A stretch of DNA of 64,000 nucleotides from GAS188 sp963713805 (GCA_963713805.1 CAVQNF010000030.1:1-64000); one strand, 5' to 3'. Numbered from the stretch's first letter, positions 9,182 to 18,907 are shown. Made by a program: numbers and translations. The notes: a model not told the origin generated them from the sequence alone.

Positions 9182-10387
9182 CTAGGTTTCCCGAATTGAG
9201 CCCCGATCGAGGACGCGGGTGGTGGATCTTGCGATCATGAGTTCCTCGTCGGTGCGGATGATCCGCACCTTGACCGGACCGGAATCCGGCGAAATCAGCG
9301 GTGCATTCTTCGCATTGCGCTGCTGGTTGAGTTCGATGCCTAGAAAGCCCAGTCCGTCGCAGATCCGCTCCCGGACAGGCGGCGCGTTTTCGCCGATGCC
9401 ACCAGCGAACACCAGCGTGTCCAGTCCGCCCAGCGCCGCTGCGAATGCGCCGATCCATTTCTTGGCCTGATAGCAAAACAGCGCGACCGCTTCAGCCGCC
9501 CGCACGTCCCGCGTTTCCCGGTCGAGCAAGTCACGCATGTCGGAACTGGTCTCCGACACGCCGAGCAGCCCGGACGCATGGTTCACCATTTCCTGAAATT
9601 GCGTCGCGCTCATGTGCTCGGTGCGCGCCAGATAGGAGACCAGTCCCGGATCCAAATCCCCCGAGCGACTGCCCATGACCAATCCCGCCGTTGGGGTGAA
9701 GCCCATGCTGGTGTCGATGCTCTTGCCGTCGCGCACGGCGGCAAGACTCGCGCCGTTGCCGAGATGGGCAAGGATCACGCGACCCTTCGCTGCCGCCGGG
9801 TCGCCGAGACGTGCGAGTTCCTCCATCAGGAATTCATAAGACAAGCCGTGGAAGCCATAACGGCGAACGCCCGCCGCCTCGTAGCGTCGCGGAATTGGCA
9901 GCAGAGTGGCGACCCGTGGCATGGTGCGGTGAAACGCAGTGTCGAAGCACGCCACTTGAGGTATTGTCGGATGGCGTTGGCGGAATGCCTCTATCAACTC
10001 GATCTCGAGCGGCAGATGCTCCGGATCGAACGGACTGAGCTGGTGCAGCTCCTCAATCATTTCCGCGGTGATCCGCTGCGGCTGGCCGTACTTCGGCCCG
10101 CCATGCACCACCCGGTGCCCGACCGCGGTCAAAGCACCACCGCGGCGTTCCTCGATCCAATCCATCAGAGCGCCCACCGCCACCGTATGATCAGGTGCCG
10201 TCACTAGCCGCGAAAAACTGTCTGCCTGGCTCGAGGCTTTCACTCGCAAGGTGGCTTCCGGCAGTCCAATCCGTTCAAGCTCGCCTTCCAGAATCCGTTG
10301 GCGTGCGTCACCGACCTCGAACATCGCGAACTTGATGCTCGACGAGCCGCCATTGATCGTCAGGATGCAGGGGTCAGCTGATTTCAT
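9182..10387 (-). CDS. ackA: acetate kinase
   Basis: Converts acetyl phosphate and ADP to acetate and ATP, completing the phosphoketolase route; cytoplasmic, 401 residues. Family blocks: ILTINGGSSSIKFAMFE at the N-terminus, ARL-type substrate loop, VILAHLGNGASLAAV, and FTPTAGLVMGSRSGDLDPG. The ATG at 10385-10387 has AAGGAG six bases upstream and is preferred over an in-frame ATG 18 bases earlier. The frame is intact, unlike its neighbour xfp. Confidence 0.95.
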   Translation of the reverse strand: MKSADPCILTINGGSSSIKFAMFEVGDARQRILEGELERIGLPEATLRVKASSQADSFSRLVTAPDHTVAVGALMDWIEERRGGALTAVGHRVVHGGPKYGQPQRITAEMIEELHQLSPFDPEHLPLEIELIEAFRQRHPTIPQVACFDTAFHRTMPRVATLLPIPRRYEAAGVRRYGFHGLSYEFLMEELARLGDPAAAKGRVILAHLGNGASLAAVRDGKSIDTSMGFTPTAGLVMGSRSGDLDPGLVSYLARTEHMSATQFQEMVNHASGLLGVSETSSDMRDLLDRETRDVRAAEAVALFCYQAKKWIGAFAAALGGLDTLVFAGGIGENAPPVRERICDGLGFLGIELNQQRNAKNAPLISPDSGPVKVRIIRTDEELMIARSTTRVLDRGSIRET

Positions 10388-10401
10388 GGCTGGCTCCTTG
10401 A

Positions 10402-10653
10402 TCATTCTGCAATCTCAACGAAGCCAGTTTCGTGCAGCTGGACGTGTAGCCCGTGTAAATGCTGCGAATCCCCAAGCCTTCTGCGATTTGGACGAATGGT
10501 CAAATCAAGCTTGAAGTTCATCGGGGGCCGTTCGCGGGCATGATGATCCCACCCGTTGGTTAGCAGGACACCGCCGATATCCAGAAACACGCAGGTGATT
10601 GCCGTCGCCTTCTCCGGCTTCTTCACCTGCGCCGCGCAGATCACCGCTGCCAC
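10402..10653 (-). pseudogene. remnant of a HAD-superfamily hydrolase
   Basis: The 83-codon frame contains TCVFLDIGGVLLTNGWDHH, the N-terminal motif I region of HAD hydrolases, where the usual DxD nucleophile reads DIG. Coding resemblance stops after NFKLDLT, about 45 residues in; intact HADs have around 200. In a shifted frame the last 60 bases read GLGIRSIYTGYTS, which resembles a HAD C-terminus, so the middle may have been deleted. HAD genes next to glgP and phosphoketolase genes are known in related bacteria (recalled, not checked). Probably non-functional. Confidence 0.6.
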
Positions 10654-11455
10654 ACAACTCGTGCGTCTTCTAGGGGGATCAAGACGCCGTCGCAGTGGGG
10701 TATCACTCGCGCCGTATAGTCCGCTGATGGGCGCTCCGCAGACACAGAAGCTGTGTAAACATCACCGCCCGATGCGCCGGCCAGCTTGCGAACGTGCGTC
10801 ATCTCCTGCCGCAGCGGAGCACCACCCACGACGCCTTCGGCATAAAGTTCTACCCGCACCGCCTTCGGATCGAGGTCATTGAGACAGACCTGAATAAAAC
10901 GTGCTGCTCGCCGCGTGTCTCGACCGTCACTTCGCCGAAGCGTAGGGCGCTCCATTTTTGGTCGAGACCGTGCCGCCAATCGACCACCTGCACGCCGAGT
11001 GCTCCCTTGTCGCCAGCGCGCTCACGGTAGGCCGAGGCAGCCGGGAGGTAGTGCTGTTTGGTGTATTCACGCACCGCGCGGTTGCTGGAAAACCGCGGTG
11101 TCAACCGCGCCATGCTTTCCCGCATCCGTGCCACCCAGGCGCCCGGGATGTCGCGCCCGTCGCGGGTATAGAACTCGGGAATCACCTCGCGCTCGAACAG
11201 GTCGTAGAGCGTCTCGGCTTCAGCCGCGTCCCAGGCGGGGTCGTCATCATGTTCCTGACCATCCCCCAACGCCCAACCTACTTCCGGCGCGTATGCTTCC
11301 GCCCACCAGCCGTCCAATTCCGACAGGTTGATGCCGCCGTTGACGAGCACCTTCATTCATGCCGCTGGTTCCGCATGCCTCCCACGGTCGTCGCGGCGTG
11401 TTGAGCCAGACATCCACTCCCTGCACCAAACTGTCTGCTTTGGAGAAGCGAGCTA
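10641..11455 (-). pseudogene. glgP: 5'-truncated alpha-glucan phosphorylase
   Basis: Encodes only the C-terminal third of an alpha-glucan phosphorylase. SLVQGVDVWLNTPRRPWEA, then GTSGM, KVLVNGGINLSELDGWW and DVYTASV are clear family blocks. The expected 600 or so upstream residues are missing; resemblance stops near 11455. The GTSGM-K junction (near 11352-11363) carries a 4-base tandem duplication (ATGAATGA), and a second shift lies near 10900-10980. Truncation plus duplication argue for true decay. It overlaps the HAD remnant by 13 bases. Confidence 0.75.
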
Positions 11456-11853
11456 GTGCGGCTGAGTGACCAATATGGGCGCAAGTCGGCCAGGCGAGCT
11501 GGGTGACCGGGCAGGTCTGCAAGCTCAATCACCAGACGCGTGAATCCTAACAACTCATTAGTGAGTTTACATTGTCGTCGGCCGGGCTGAAATGACGCCT
11601 TATCAAAAAGGATCGAACCGTTGGTGCACCCCATGCCGCACGCTTCCTTGACCGTTAGAGACATCACCGCGCGCCCGTCGTCCTCAAATTGAAGCGGCCG
11701 GTTGTCGCGAGGATTGCCTACTATCACCGAATGGCCACTCATACTCATAGATTTGCTAACCGAAGAAGGCATCGTCGGGCGCAGCTATTTGGAACGACGA
11801 TAACGGTATAGGCTATTGGCAAGAAGCGGGCGCGGTCAAAACCAGTGCGGAAT
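11456..11853. other. region without a recognised gene
   Basis: Lies between the truncated glgP and the NADH dehydrogenase. A minus-strand open frame with MSGHSVIVGNPRDNRPL (to about 11735) has no recognisable motif and runs into the glgP remnant out of frame. It could be a small real gene or the edge of a rearrangement. No hairpin or promoter stands out. Confidence 0.4.
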
Positions 11854-13938
11854 ATGAAGCTGAAGACGTTCGCCCAGGACGAGCGATTGCGGGCGCAGCT
11901 CGCGACGGTGCTAGACCTCAGCGGGGCAGCCGCGCGAGCGGCGGCCCCGGTCGTAGACCTTCTGGTTCGCCTCGCTCTCGCAAAAGCTTTCTTTGCCCCG
12001 GCAATGTTCCCCGGCATTGGTGCTGCCGATCTCCCTACGGCGTGGCCGATGATCATTGTGCAGGTGATTGGACCGGTGCTGATGGCCGTGGGGCTTTTGG
12101 TCAGGCCGGTTGCGCTGCTGATGCTCGCGCTGACCTTGCAGGCGCAGTTCTCAGGCGCAGCGCAAGACGAGCATCTGTTCTGGGCAGCATTGTTTGGCTG
12201 GTACGTCGTGCACGGTCCAGTTTCGCTGTCGCTCGATCGCCTGCTGAGCAACGGGATGAAGCATAGTCCACTGCCGTTGGCAGGGCTCGCGATCGCCGCT
12301 GGGGATTGGGTCAACCGTGCGATCGGCCCGCTCTATGTGCTCGCAATAAGGCTCTGGTTGGCCGCCGCCCTCGCCGCGCCCGTCCCATCCCATACCATGC
12401 TGCCGGTCATGCAAGACGGCATGCTGCCGTCGTGGTTGCGTATTATCGTTGAACTCTTGCTCGCTTCAGGCTTGGGTACGCCTGTAGTGGCGATCCTTTT
12501 GTTTGTGGCGGGATCCGGTATGGCGATGGCCGGGTCGAGCCACGGCATGACGATCTATGAGCCCTTGCTTTTGGCTTTGCTCGGGGTATCGGGAGCCGGT
12601 CGCTATTCGCTCGACCATCTGATCGGCTGTTGGGCGCGTCGCGCTGTGCGCCTGCATCCCGAAATGCCGCATATCGTCATCGTGGGCGCAGGATTTGGGG
12701 GCATGGCGTGCGCGGCGGGGCTACGCCATGAACCGGTGCGCATCACGTTGATAGATCGGGAGAACTATCATCTGTTCCAACCGTTGCTGTATCAGGTCGC
12801 GACGGCTGCCCTTTCGCCGGCCGATATCACCACGCCGGTGCGCGCCGCGTTCCGCGATAATGCTCGAATGCGAGTGTTGCGCGGCACCGTCACCGCTGTG
12901 GACGCTGCTGCGCGCCGGGTGATCGCTGATGGTCGCCCAATTGTTTACGACACCCTCGTGCTCGCGACCGGTGCGACACACGGATACTTCGGTCGCGAAG
13001 AATGGGCAGCCTACGCGCCGGGGCTGAAATCGGTCGCGGACGCGACCAGTATTCGCAGTCGCATTCTCAACTCTTTTGAAAAAGCCGAAGCAACCGAAGA
13101 CCCTGCGCTACAACGGAAACTGCTGACATTCCTTATCTGCGGCGCCGGACCGACCGGTGTCGAGATGGCCGGAGCGATCGCCGAACTTGCGCATAACGGG
13201 ATAGCCAAAGATTTTCGCAATTTCGACCCCGCATCCGCCCGCATTCTGTTGGTGCAGGCCGGGTCGCGGGTGTTACCGCAATTCGACGAACGGCTATCGG
13301 CGTTCGCGCGCAGCTCGTTGGAGGCCCTTGGCGTCGAGGTGCACACCGATAGCCGGGTAGAGCTGATCGACGGGGATGGCGTCGTCGTGAATGGCGAACG
13401 AGTTGAGGCCGGCACCGTTTTGTGGGCGGCCGGGGTGGTTGCGTCGCCCGCCTCGACGTGGCTCGGAACCGAGGCGGACCGCGCCGGCCGCGTCAAGGTC
13501 GGCCCCGATCTTTCGGTTCCGGGACTCGCCGATATCTTTGCGATCGGCGATACCGCGCTTTCGCTCGCTTGGGATGGCCAGCCTGTTCCCGGGCTTGCGC
13601 CCGCGGCGAAGCAGGGCGGCGCCTACGTAGCCTCGGTTTTGCGAGCCCGGCTGAGCGGTCGCCAACCGCCGCCGCCGTTCCGCTATCGCCACCAAGGCAG
13701 CCTAGCCACGATCGGCCGCAGGAGCGCGGTTGCGGATTTTGGATGGGTGAAGGTCACCGGCGCGACGGCATGGTGGCTTTGGGGCGCCGTGCACGTCTTC
13801 TTCCTGGTCGGCGTACGCAATCGGCTTTGGGTCATGCTCGGCTGGGTCTGGTCTTACTTCACATTCGACGTCGGAGTACGGCTGATCACGGAAACACGAG
13901 CGGATCAACCGACGCCGATACACTCGAGCCAAGCTTGA
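11854..13938 (+). CDS. type II NADH dehydrogenase fused to an N-terminal DoxX-like membrane region
   Basis: A 694-residue fusion. Residues about 35-135 and 155-262 are two hydrophobic four-helix-like units resembling DoxX (VDLLVRLALAKAFFAP; GPLYVLAIRLWLAAALAAP). A flavoprotein follows: Rossmann loop HIVIVGAGFGGMACA near 276, FQPLLYQVATAALSP, LVLATGATHGYF, a second dinucleotide fold LICGAGPTGVEMAGAIAEL, and DIFAIGDTA. The last 50 residues are hydrophobic (WWLWGAVHVFFLVG). The enzyme part should pass electrons from NADH to quinone without pumping protons. A GTG lies 9 bases upstream in frame; the ATG is preferred. The frame is intact. Confidence 0.85.
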   Translation: MKLKTFAQDERLRAQLATVLDLSGAAARAAAPVVDLLVRLALAKAFFAPAMFPGIGAADLPTAWPMIIVQVIGPVLMAVGLLVRPVALLMLALTLQAQFSGAAQDEHLFWAALFGWYVVHGPVSLSLDRLLSNGMKHSPLPLAGLAIAAGDWVNRAIGPLYVLAIRLWLAAALAAPVPSHTMLPVMQDGMLPSWLRIIVELLLASGLGTPVVAILLFVAGSGMAMAGSSHGMTIYEPLLLALLGVSGAGRYSLDHLIGCWARRAVRLHPEMPHIVIVGAGFGGMACAAGLRHEPVRITLIDRENYHLFQPLLYQVATAALSPADITTPVRAAFRDNARMRVLRGTVTAVDAAARRVIADGRPIVYDTLVLATGATHGYFGREEWAAYAPGLKSVADATSIRSRILNSFEKAEATEDPALQRKLLTFLICGAGPTGVEMAGAIAELAHNGIAKDFRNFDPASARILLVQAGSRVLPQFDERLSAFARSSLEALGVEVHTDSRVELIDGDGVVVNGERVEAGTVLWAAGVVASPASTWLGTEADRAGRVKVGPDLSVPGLADIFAIGDTALSLAWDGQPVPGLAPAAKQGGAYVASVLRARLSGRQPPPPFRYRHQGSLATIGRRSAVADFGWVKVTGATAWWLWGAVHVFFLVGVRNRLWVMLGWVWSYFTFDVGVRLITETRADQPTPIHSSQA

Positions 13939-14230
13939 CGGGGAAAGTTGGCGCCGCGGTATCGGTGCACCCTTCGTAAATGTGCGAGCGCTTCAAATCT
14001 GCCTCAGCACGTTAGGTGTGTTGAATAGCGAAGAGCAGAATAAGCCGATCGCACGCATTGCGTTCCGCTGCAACCGAATGAGAGCACCAAGGCCGATATC
14101 GGTCCTGCAATCGGCTCTCCATCTTAGATTGATCGATCTTAAAAGGGTGGTAAAACTCCCCCAGCCGCTCAGCACCGACGGCGAGCAAAGACCACCGGTC
14201 AGGTGTCTTTGATGCCAATAAGTCGTGTCA
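13939..14230. other. intergenic, no gene recognised
   Basis: Just under 300 bases between the NADH dehydrogenase and the cytochrome b. Short open frames here have no motif. It presumably holds the promoter for the cytochrome b operon, but I could not pick out boxes with confidence. Confidence 0.4.
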
Positions 14231-14917
14231 ATGGCTCACGTGAAAACCGAACCGTCTATCGTCGAGACATCATCGATGCCTACGGGGCGTCGCCTGCACC
14301 CGTCGGCGGTCAGGATCATGCACTGGGTCAACGCCGTCGTCATGTTGGTCATGATCACGTCGGGTTGGGGCATCTACGATGACGACGTCATCATCCGCGG
14401 CTTCCATTTCGGTTCTTTCTGGCGGCTTGGCGATTGGGCACCCTGGAGCCTCAACTGGCACTTCGCAGGCATGTGGTTCCTCGTCATCAACGGGCTGATC
14501 TACTTGATTTATGGCTTCGCCAGCGGACGCTTCCGGGAGAAGCTGCTGCCGATCCGTCCGACCGAGGTGGTCCAGACCGTGATCGAGACTCTGCACTTCA
14601 AGATCGCGCATGAGGACATCACCGTTTACAACGCGGTGCAGAAGCTGCTCTACATCATCGTCATTCTTGCCGGCATTTCCCAGGTGATTACCGGCATCGC
14701 CATCTGGAAGCCCGTACAGTTCTCCGGCCTGGTCTCGTTGCTCGGCGGCTTTCAGACCGCGCGCGTGCTGCATTTCGCCGGGATGGTGGTGATTGTCGGT
14801 TTTCTGATCGTGCATGTGGCGCTGGCGCTGCTCGTGCCGAAGACGCTATGGGCGATGGTTACCGGTGGCCCCCGGCTGAAGCCACGTGGCCGCGCCAAGG
14901 AAGGCCAGGTGGCATGA
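14231..14917 (+). CDS. membrane cytochrome b (b561/thiosulfate-reductase type)
   Basis: A 228-residue four-helix diheme cytochrome b that would exchange electrons between the quinone pool and the adjacent molybdoenzyme. Candidate heme-binding histidines sit in RIMHWVNAVVM, NWHFAGMWF, RVLHFAGMVV and IVHVALALL. The C-terminus is basic and cytoplasmic. The stop overlaps the next start in ATGA, so the two are co-translated. A GTG 6 bases upstream is an alternative start. The frame is intact. Confidence 0.85.
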   Translation: MAHVKTEPSIVETSSMPTGRRLHPSAVRIMHWVNAVVMLVMITSGWGIYDDDVIIRGFHFGSFWRLGDWAPWSLNWHFAGMWFLVINGLIYLIYGFASGRFREKLLPIRPTEVVQTVIETLHFKIAHEDITVYNAVQKLLYIIVILAGISQVITGIAIWKPVQFSGLVSLLGGFQTARVLHFAGMVVIVGFLIVHVALALLVPKTLWAMVTGGPRLKPRGRAKEGQVA

Positions 14918-15689
14918 AATCCCCCTTTCGCCCGGACTTTCTTCCAGATGCGGCGGTCCTCGACGACCATAAGCCGCTGATCCGCTCCATCGAACGGCGC
15001 GGCCTGATCCGCGGTGGGCTTTCGCTCGGCGCCCTCGCCATGCTGACCGGCTGCGACGTCCGGCGTCCGGAAGCCGTCGAAATCCGCTCTGCTTGCGATA
15101 TCCCGCTTCAATGACGGCGTACAGGCGCTGCTGTTCGATCCGAACAAGCTGGCGCCGACCTACCCGCCTTCAATGATTCTGCGGCCGCCGAAGTTCAACG
15201 CCTATTACGACGTGATGGACGTCAAACCCGTGAATGGGACGACATGGCGCCTTGAGGTGTCGGGACTGGTCGCCGACAAGCGGGCCTGGACGTTGTCGGA
15301 TCTTCAGGCGCTGCCGCAGACCTCGATCGTCATCAAGCATATCTGCGTCGAGGGATGGAGCTATATTGGTGGTTGGACCGGCGTCCCGCTGCGCCTCTTC
15401 CTCGAACGTGTCGGCGCGGACCTCCGGGCCAAGTACGTCGCCTTCAAGACGGCAGACGACTATCCGAGCAGTATCGACATGGCGTCGGCGCTGCATCCGC
15501 AGACCTTGTTGGCACTCGAGTACCGGTGGCGACACACTCGCCGATCCGTTTGGATATCCGATGCGTGTGCGGACTGCGGTCAAGCTCGGCTACAAGAACC
15601 CGAAATGGGTCACGGCCATCGAGGTGACCAACAAATATCCGGGCGGATATTGGGAATCGTCGGGCTTTTCATGGTTCGCCGGGCTCTGA
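14914..15689 (+). CDS. sulfite-oxidase-fold molybdopterin oxidoreductase, two frameshifts
   Basis: Periplasmic molybdopterin enzyme of the sulfite oxidase/MsrP fold, about 255 residues. The N-terminus has a twin-arginine-like signal (ERRGLIRGGLSLGAL) ending in LTGC, which could also be a lipobox. The molybdenum-ligating Cys is visible in HICVEGWSYIGGW. The frame breaks near 15095, before RFNDGVQALLFDPNKLAPT, and near 15520, before GDTLADPFGYPMRVRT; the C-terminus WESSGFSWFAGL is intact. Pairing with a cytochrome b resembles YedY-YedZ logic, but the partner here is not of the YedZ type. The substrate is unknown. Confidence 0.8.
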
Positions 15690-15694
15690 GCGCC

Positions 15695-16157
15695 ATGGCG
15701 TCGGTCCGCCTCCTGTTCGTCTGCGGTATGCTCGCGGTTGCTGGCACGGCGCACGCGCAGAGCAATACACCGGGAGGCATGCCGCCTCCTCCTGGCATGG
15801 GCTTGGCGGAATCTGCCGCGATGCGCTTCCCGCAACCGGTTCGAAGTCGGCGATCTTCTCGGTAGAGAGGTTCTCCGTCCTGTCGAGAGCCAGGATGTTC
15901 TCGGCCGGGTTCGCCGCGTCGTTCGCGGCGCAAACGGTCAGATCATGGTTGTGGTCGACTTTGGCGGGTTTCTCGGCTTCGGTAGCCGGCCCATAGCCGT
16001 TCCCGTGGATGCCATGGTGCTCCTCGGGCAAGACGTGGAGATCGTCGCCTTCAGGCCGAAGCAGCTTCGGGAATTTCCGACGTTCTCACCTTCCGGCACC
16101 ACTGATGTTCCGGATGATGCGACCATCAAAGTCGGTCTGGCGAAACCCTCTCATTAG
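15695..16157 (+). CDS. secreted PRC-barrel domain protein, one frameshift
   Basis: About 154 residues. A signal peptide (RLLFVCGMLAVAGTAHA) and a short Pro/Gly-rich linker (GGMPPPPGMG) are followed by a PRC-barrel-like beta domain (VGDLLGREVLRPVES, VVVDFGGFLGFGSRPIAVP). The frame breaks near 15840 between FPQPVR and VGDLLG. It starts 5 bases after the molybdoenzyme stop, so it is probably the last gene of that operon. PRC-barrels often bind proteins or act in assembly; no enzyme activity is implied. Confidence 0.7.
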
Positions 16158-16523
16158 CGTCCCGCCGAGACCGCGACCACGACGAACGTCTGCTTTCGGG
16201 AATGGCTCAGAAGCCGGCCGATGACAGACTTGGGTCGATAGCGGCCAAGCCGGCACGGTACCAAGCGTCTGATTTTATCCACTAGCTCTAGCGCCCGATC
16301 CAAGCTCATTGCCAAATCCTGAAAGCAAATAAAAGACAGCGACGAAGGTGAACCCACGGTCCCACCAGTATTGTCAGGATCAGCGGCGAACATTGTTGCC
16401 ATAACACCCGAAACGTTCGATCATGGCCTTTGCTGACTTGCGGGCGGGCGCCGCGTCAGGTGCCGCCTCGCCCGCACTATGATGGAGGCGCCGCAGAGCG
16501 CCAGGAGAATTCGGGAGCAGGAC
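16158..16523. other. intergenic, no gene recognised
   Basis: About 366 bases upstream of the sugar ABC operon. One minus-strand open frame (to about 16402) shows no motif. The operon promoter should lie here, but I see no convincing boxes or operator. Confidence 0.4.
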
Positions 16524-17807
16524 ATGATCGCATGGAGATTTGCAGCGCTGCTGTTCGTGATCGGGGCGGGGCTAGCCGCTTCGCCAAGCACTCGCGCCGA
16601 GGATGTGACGCTCAATGTTTGGAGCCATGAGGCCGACGAGGACGCCAAGGTCGCGTTCCGCGAGCTTGCGGCGAAGAACCTCGAAGCGGCGCATCCGGGC
16701 GTTCACGTCAAGATCACCTGGTATGAGAAGAACCCCCTTCTCGCCGCTCTGAAGACGGCGTTGCCGGCGGGACAAGGCCCCGACGTCCTCTATGTCGAGC
16801 CCGACTGGACGGAGTATGTCGAAGCCGGATATCTGGCGCCGCTCGACGACCTGATCAACTGGAACAACATCGAGCCTTGGGCACGCGCGGTCTGGGTGCA
16901 CAACGGCAAGACCTATGGCGTCCCGCAAGAGGCCTATACCAACGAGATCTACTACAACAAGGACTTGCTGAAGAAGCTCGGCGTCGAACTGCCCGCGAAC
17001 GCCCAGTTCACTCAGTCGCAGTTCCTCGACCTGGTGAAGAAGGCGAAAGCCGCCGGCATCACGCCGATCGCTCAGGGCGTGGGCGATCGTCCCTTCCCCG
17101 GCGCCTACATCCTCGGCGAAGCTTTGCTGCGCAAGCTCGGCAAGGAGGATTACCGCAAGTTGTGGACGGGATAGCTGTCCTTCGAGGATCCGCGCGTCGT
17201 CGACGTCTTCAAATGGACGAAGGAGCTCGTCGATGCCGGCGCTTATCCGAAGAACTTCATGACGCTCAAGCTCGGCGAGTCGCATTACTATTTCTACACG
17301 AAGCCCGGCGCGCTGATGCTGCCGATGGGCAGCTGGTACACCGGACGCGCCTTCGTGCCGGAGGACAAGGGAGGCCAGGCCAAGGACTTCCCGCTTGGCG
17401 TCATGCAGTTCCCGGCGATGGATGGCGGCGCCTGCAACCAGTGCAAGACCTCCGCGGTCGGCGCCAGCTTCGCCATCAACGCGGCGAGCAAGCACAAGGA
17501 TGTCGCCGCCGAGTTCATCAACGCCATGTCGACACCGGAGATGGGCAAACGCTGGATCGAGACGGTCTATCTGCAGACCGGCATCAAGGCCGATGTGAAG
17601 TCGTTCAGCGGTCCTTATGCCGCCTATTTCACCGAGCTGATGGAGCGGCAGAAGGGCGCCGACTACTTTATCGGCGGTCCGCGCGACCTGACGCGAGGCG
17701 AGTGCAAGGACAGCTTTGCGCAGGTGATGAACAGCGCCTTCCCGGGCGGTCTCCTCTCGGTCGATCAGGCGATCAAGATGATGAACGCCGCGTGCTTCAA
17801 AGGTTAG
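16524..17807 (+). CDS. sugar ABC transporter solute-binding protein with an in-frame TAG
   Basis: Periplasmic solute-binding protein of the MalE-like family, 428 codons. A signal peptide (FAALLFVIGAGLAASPSTRAE) is followed by LNVWSHEADEDAKVAF, DVLYVEPDWTEYVEAGYL and YGVPQEAYTNEIYYN. At 17172-17174 an in-frame TAG interrupts LWTG-LSFEDPRVVD, and coding continues in the same frame to 17807 with full conservation. One base change from CAG or AAG would give this, so it is either a recent nonsense mutation or an error. The ATG follows GGGAGCAGG. The ligand is probably a sugar or polyol. Confidence 0.85.
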
Positions 17808-17996
17808 CAGATGTCGCGGCCAGATAACGCCCGCCATGCGGGAGTGATGGACCCAAGCGCTTGGTCCTTGCAATGACGCCGTTCGCTTCGGCCGAAGGCT
17901 CCGCCGGTGGGAAAATGGCGCAGCAAAGCCAGGTGCGAACGGGCTGACGCATGACCATGTTCGGGTTGTCGGAGCGGTTTCCGAGGCGCTGCGCCG

Positions 17997-18902
17997 GTGT
18001 CATCGGCGCCCGATGCACGCCGGGCCTCGCCCGCGACCCTCGCCGTTCTGCTCGGTCCGGCGCTGCTGATCTACGCGGCGTTCACGGTCTACCCGGTGCT
18101 GCGCACTTTCTGGAACAGCGTCCACACCATCAAGCCGCAGAATATCGAGGAGTTCGTCGGCCTCGCCAATTTCAAGGAGCTCCTCGGCAACGATTGGGTC
18201 TTCTGGAAAGCGGTCGGCAATACGGCGATTTTCGCGATCGTCGCGACCGTCGCCGACGTGCTCGGCGGACTGCTCCTGGCGCTTGCGCTATTTTCCGGCG
18301 CTCCCTTCGTCAGGCTCTTGCGCGTCGTCTGGTTCACACCGGTTCTGATGTCCTATGTCGTGGTCGGCATCATCTGGGTGTGGATCTACGACTATGACTG
18401 GGGGCTCGCGAATCTCGTCCTGCGCTCACTCGGCCTCGGCGCCTTCGAGCAATCCTGGCTCGGCGATCCGCGTACCGCCCTGTGGTCGGTCATGGTGACA
18501 CATATCTGGAAATGGCTCGGCTTCAACATGATCATCTTTCTGGCCGCGCTCTACGCGTTGCCCAGCGACGTGCTGGGTGCCGCCGAGCTCGACAATTGCG
18601 GCTGGTTCGCCAAGCTCATCCACATCATCGTCCCCATGCTGCGGCCGACCATCGTCAACCTCACCGTGCTTTCCTTCATCGGCAAGATGATGATCTTCGA
18701 CCTCGTCTGGATCATGACCGGTGGCGGGCCTCTTTGGTCGACCGAGACGGTCTCGACCTACGTCTACAAGCGCGCCTTCGATTGGAACACGTTCGATCTC
18801 GGCTACCCATCGGCGATCGCCGTGCTCTGGTTTCTCATTATTCTCGCCTTCATTTTCGCGTTGACGCAGCTGCTGCGCCAGCGCGAGAGGCTCGAGTTCT
18901 GA
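17997..18902 (+). CDS. sugar ABC transporter permease 1
   Basis: Inner-membrane permease of the MalF/UgpA type, 301 residues, six helices. The EAA loop, which contacts the ATPase, is near residue 195 (AAELDNCGWFAKLIHIIVP). The start is taken as GTG at 17997 with a weak ribosome site. The frame is intact. It follows the binding-protein gene by 189 bases with no obvious gene between. Confidence 0.88.
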   Translation: MSSAPDARRASPATLAVLLGPALLIYAAFTVYPVLRTFWNSVHTIKPQNIEEFVGLANFKELLGNDWVFWKAVGNTAIFAIVATVADVLGGLLLALALFSGAPFVRLLRVVWFTPVLMSYVVVGIIWVWIYDYDWGLANLVLRSLGLGAFEQSWLGDPRTALWSVMVTHIWKWLGFNMIIFLAALYALPSDVLGAAELDNCGWFAKLIHIIVPMLRPTIVNLTVLSFIGKMMIFDLVWIMTGGGPLWSTETVSTYVYKRAFDWNTFDLGYPSAIAVLWFLIILAFIFALTQLLRQRERLEF

Positions 18903-18907
18903 AATCC

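Noticed and set aside
17172..17174. TAG read as pyrrolysine or programmed readthrough
   Set aside because: No pyl genes are seen in the window, the position is ordinary surface sequence in this family, and no readthrough context is known there.
16572..17873. 433-codon minus-strand open frame over the sugar-binding protein
   Set aside because: Shadow frame; the plus strand has signal peptide and family blocks, even with its TAG.
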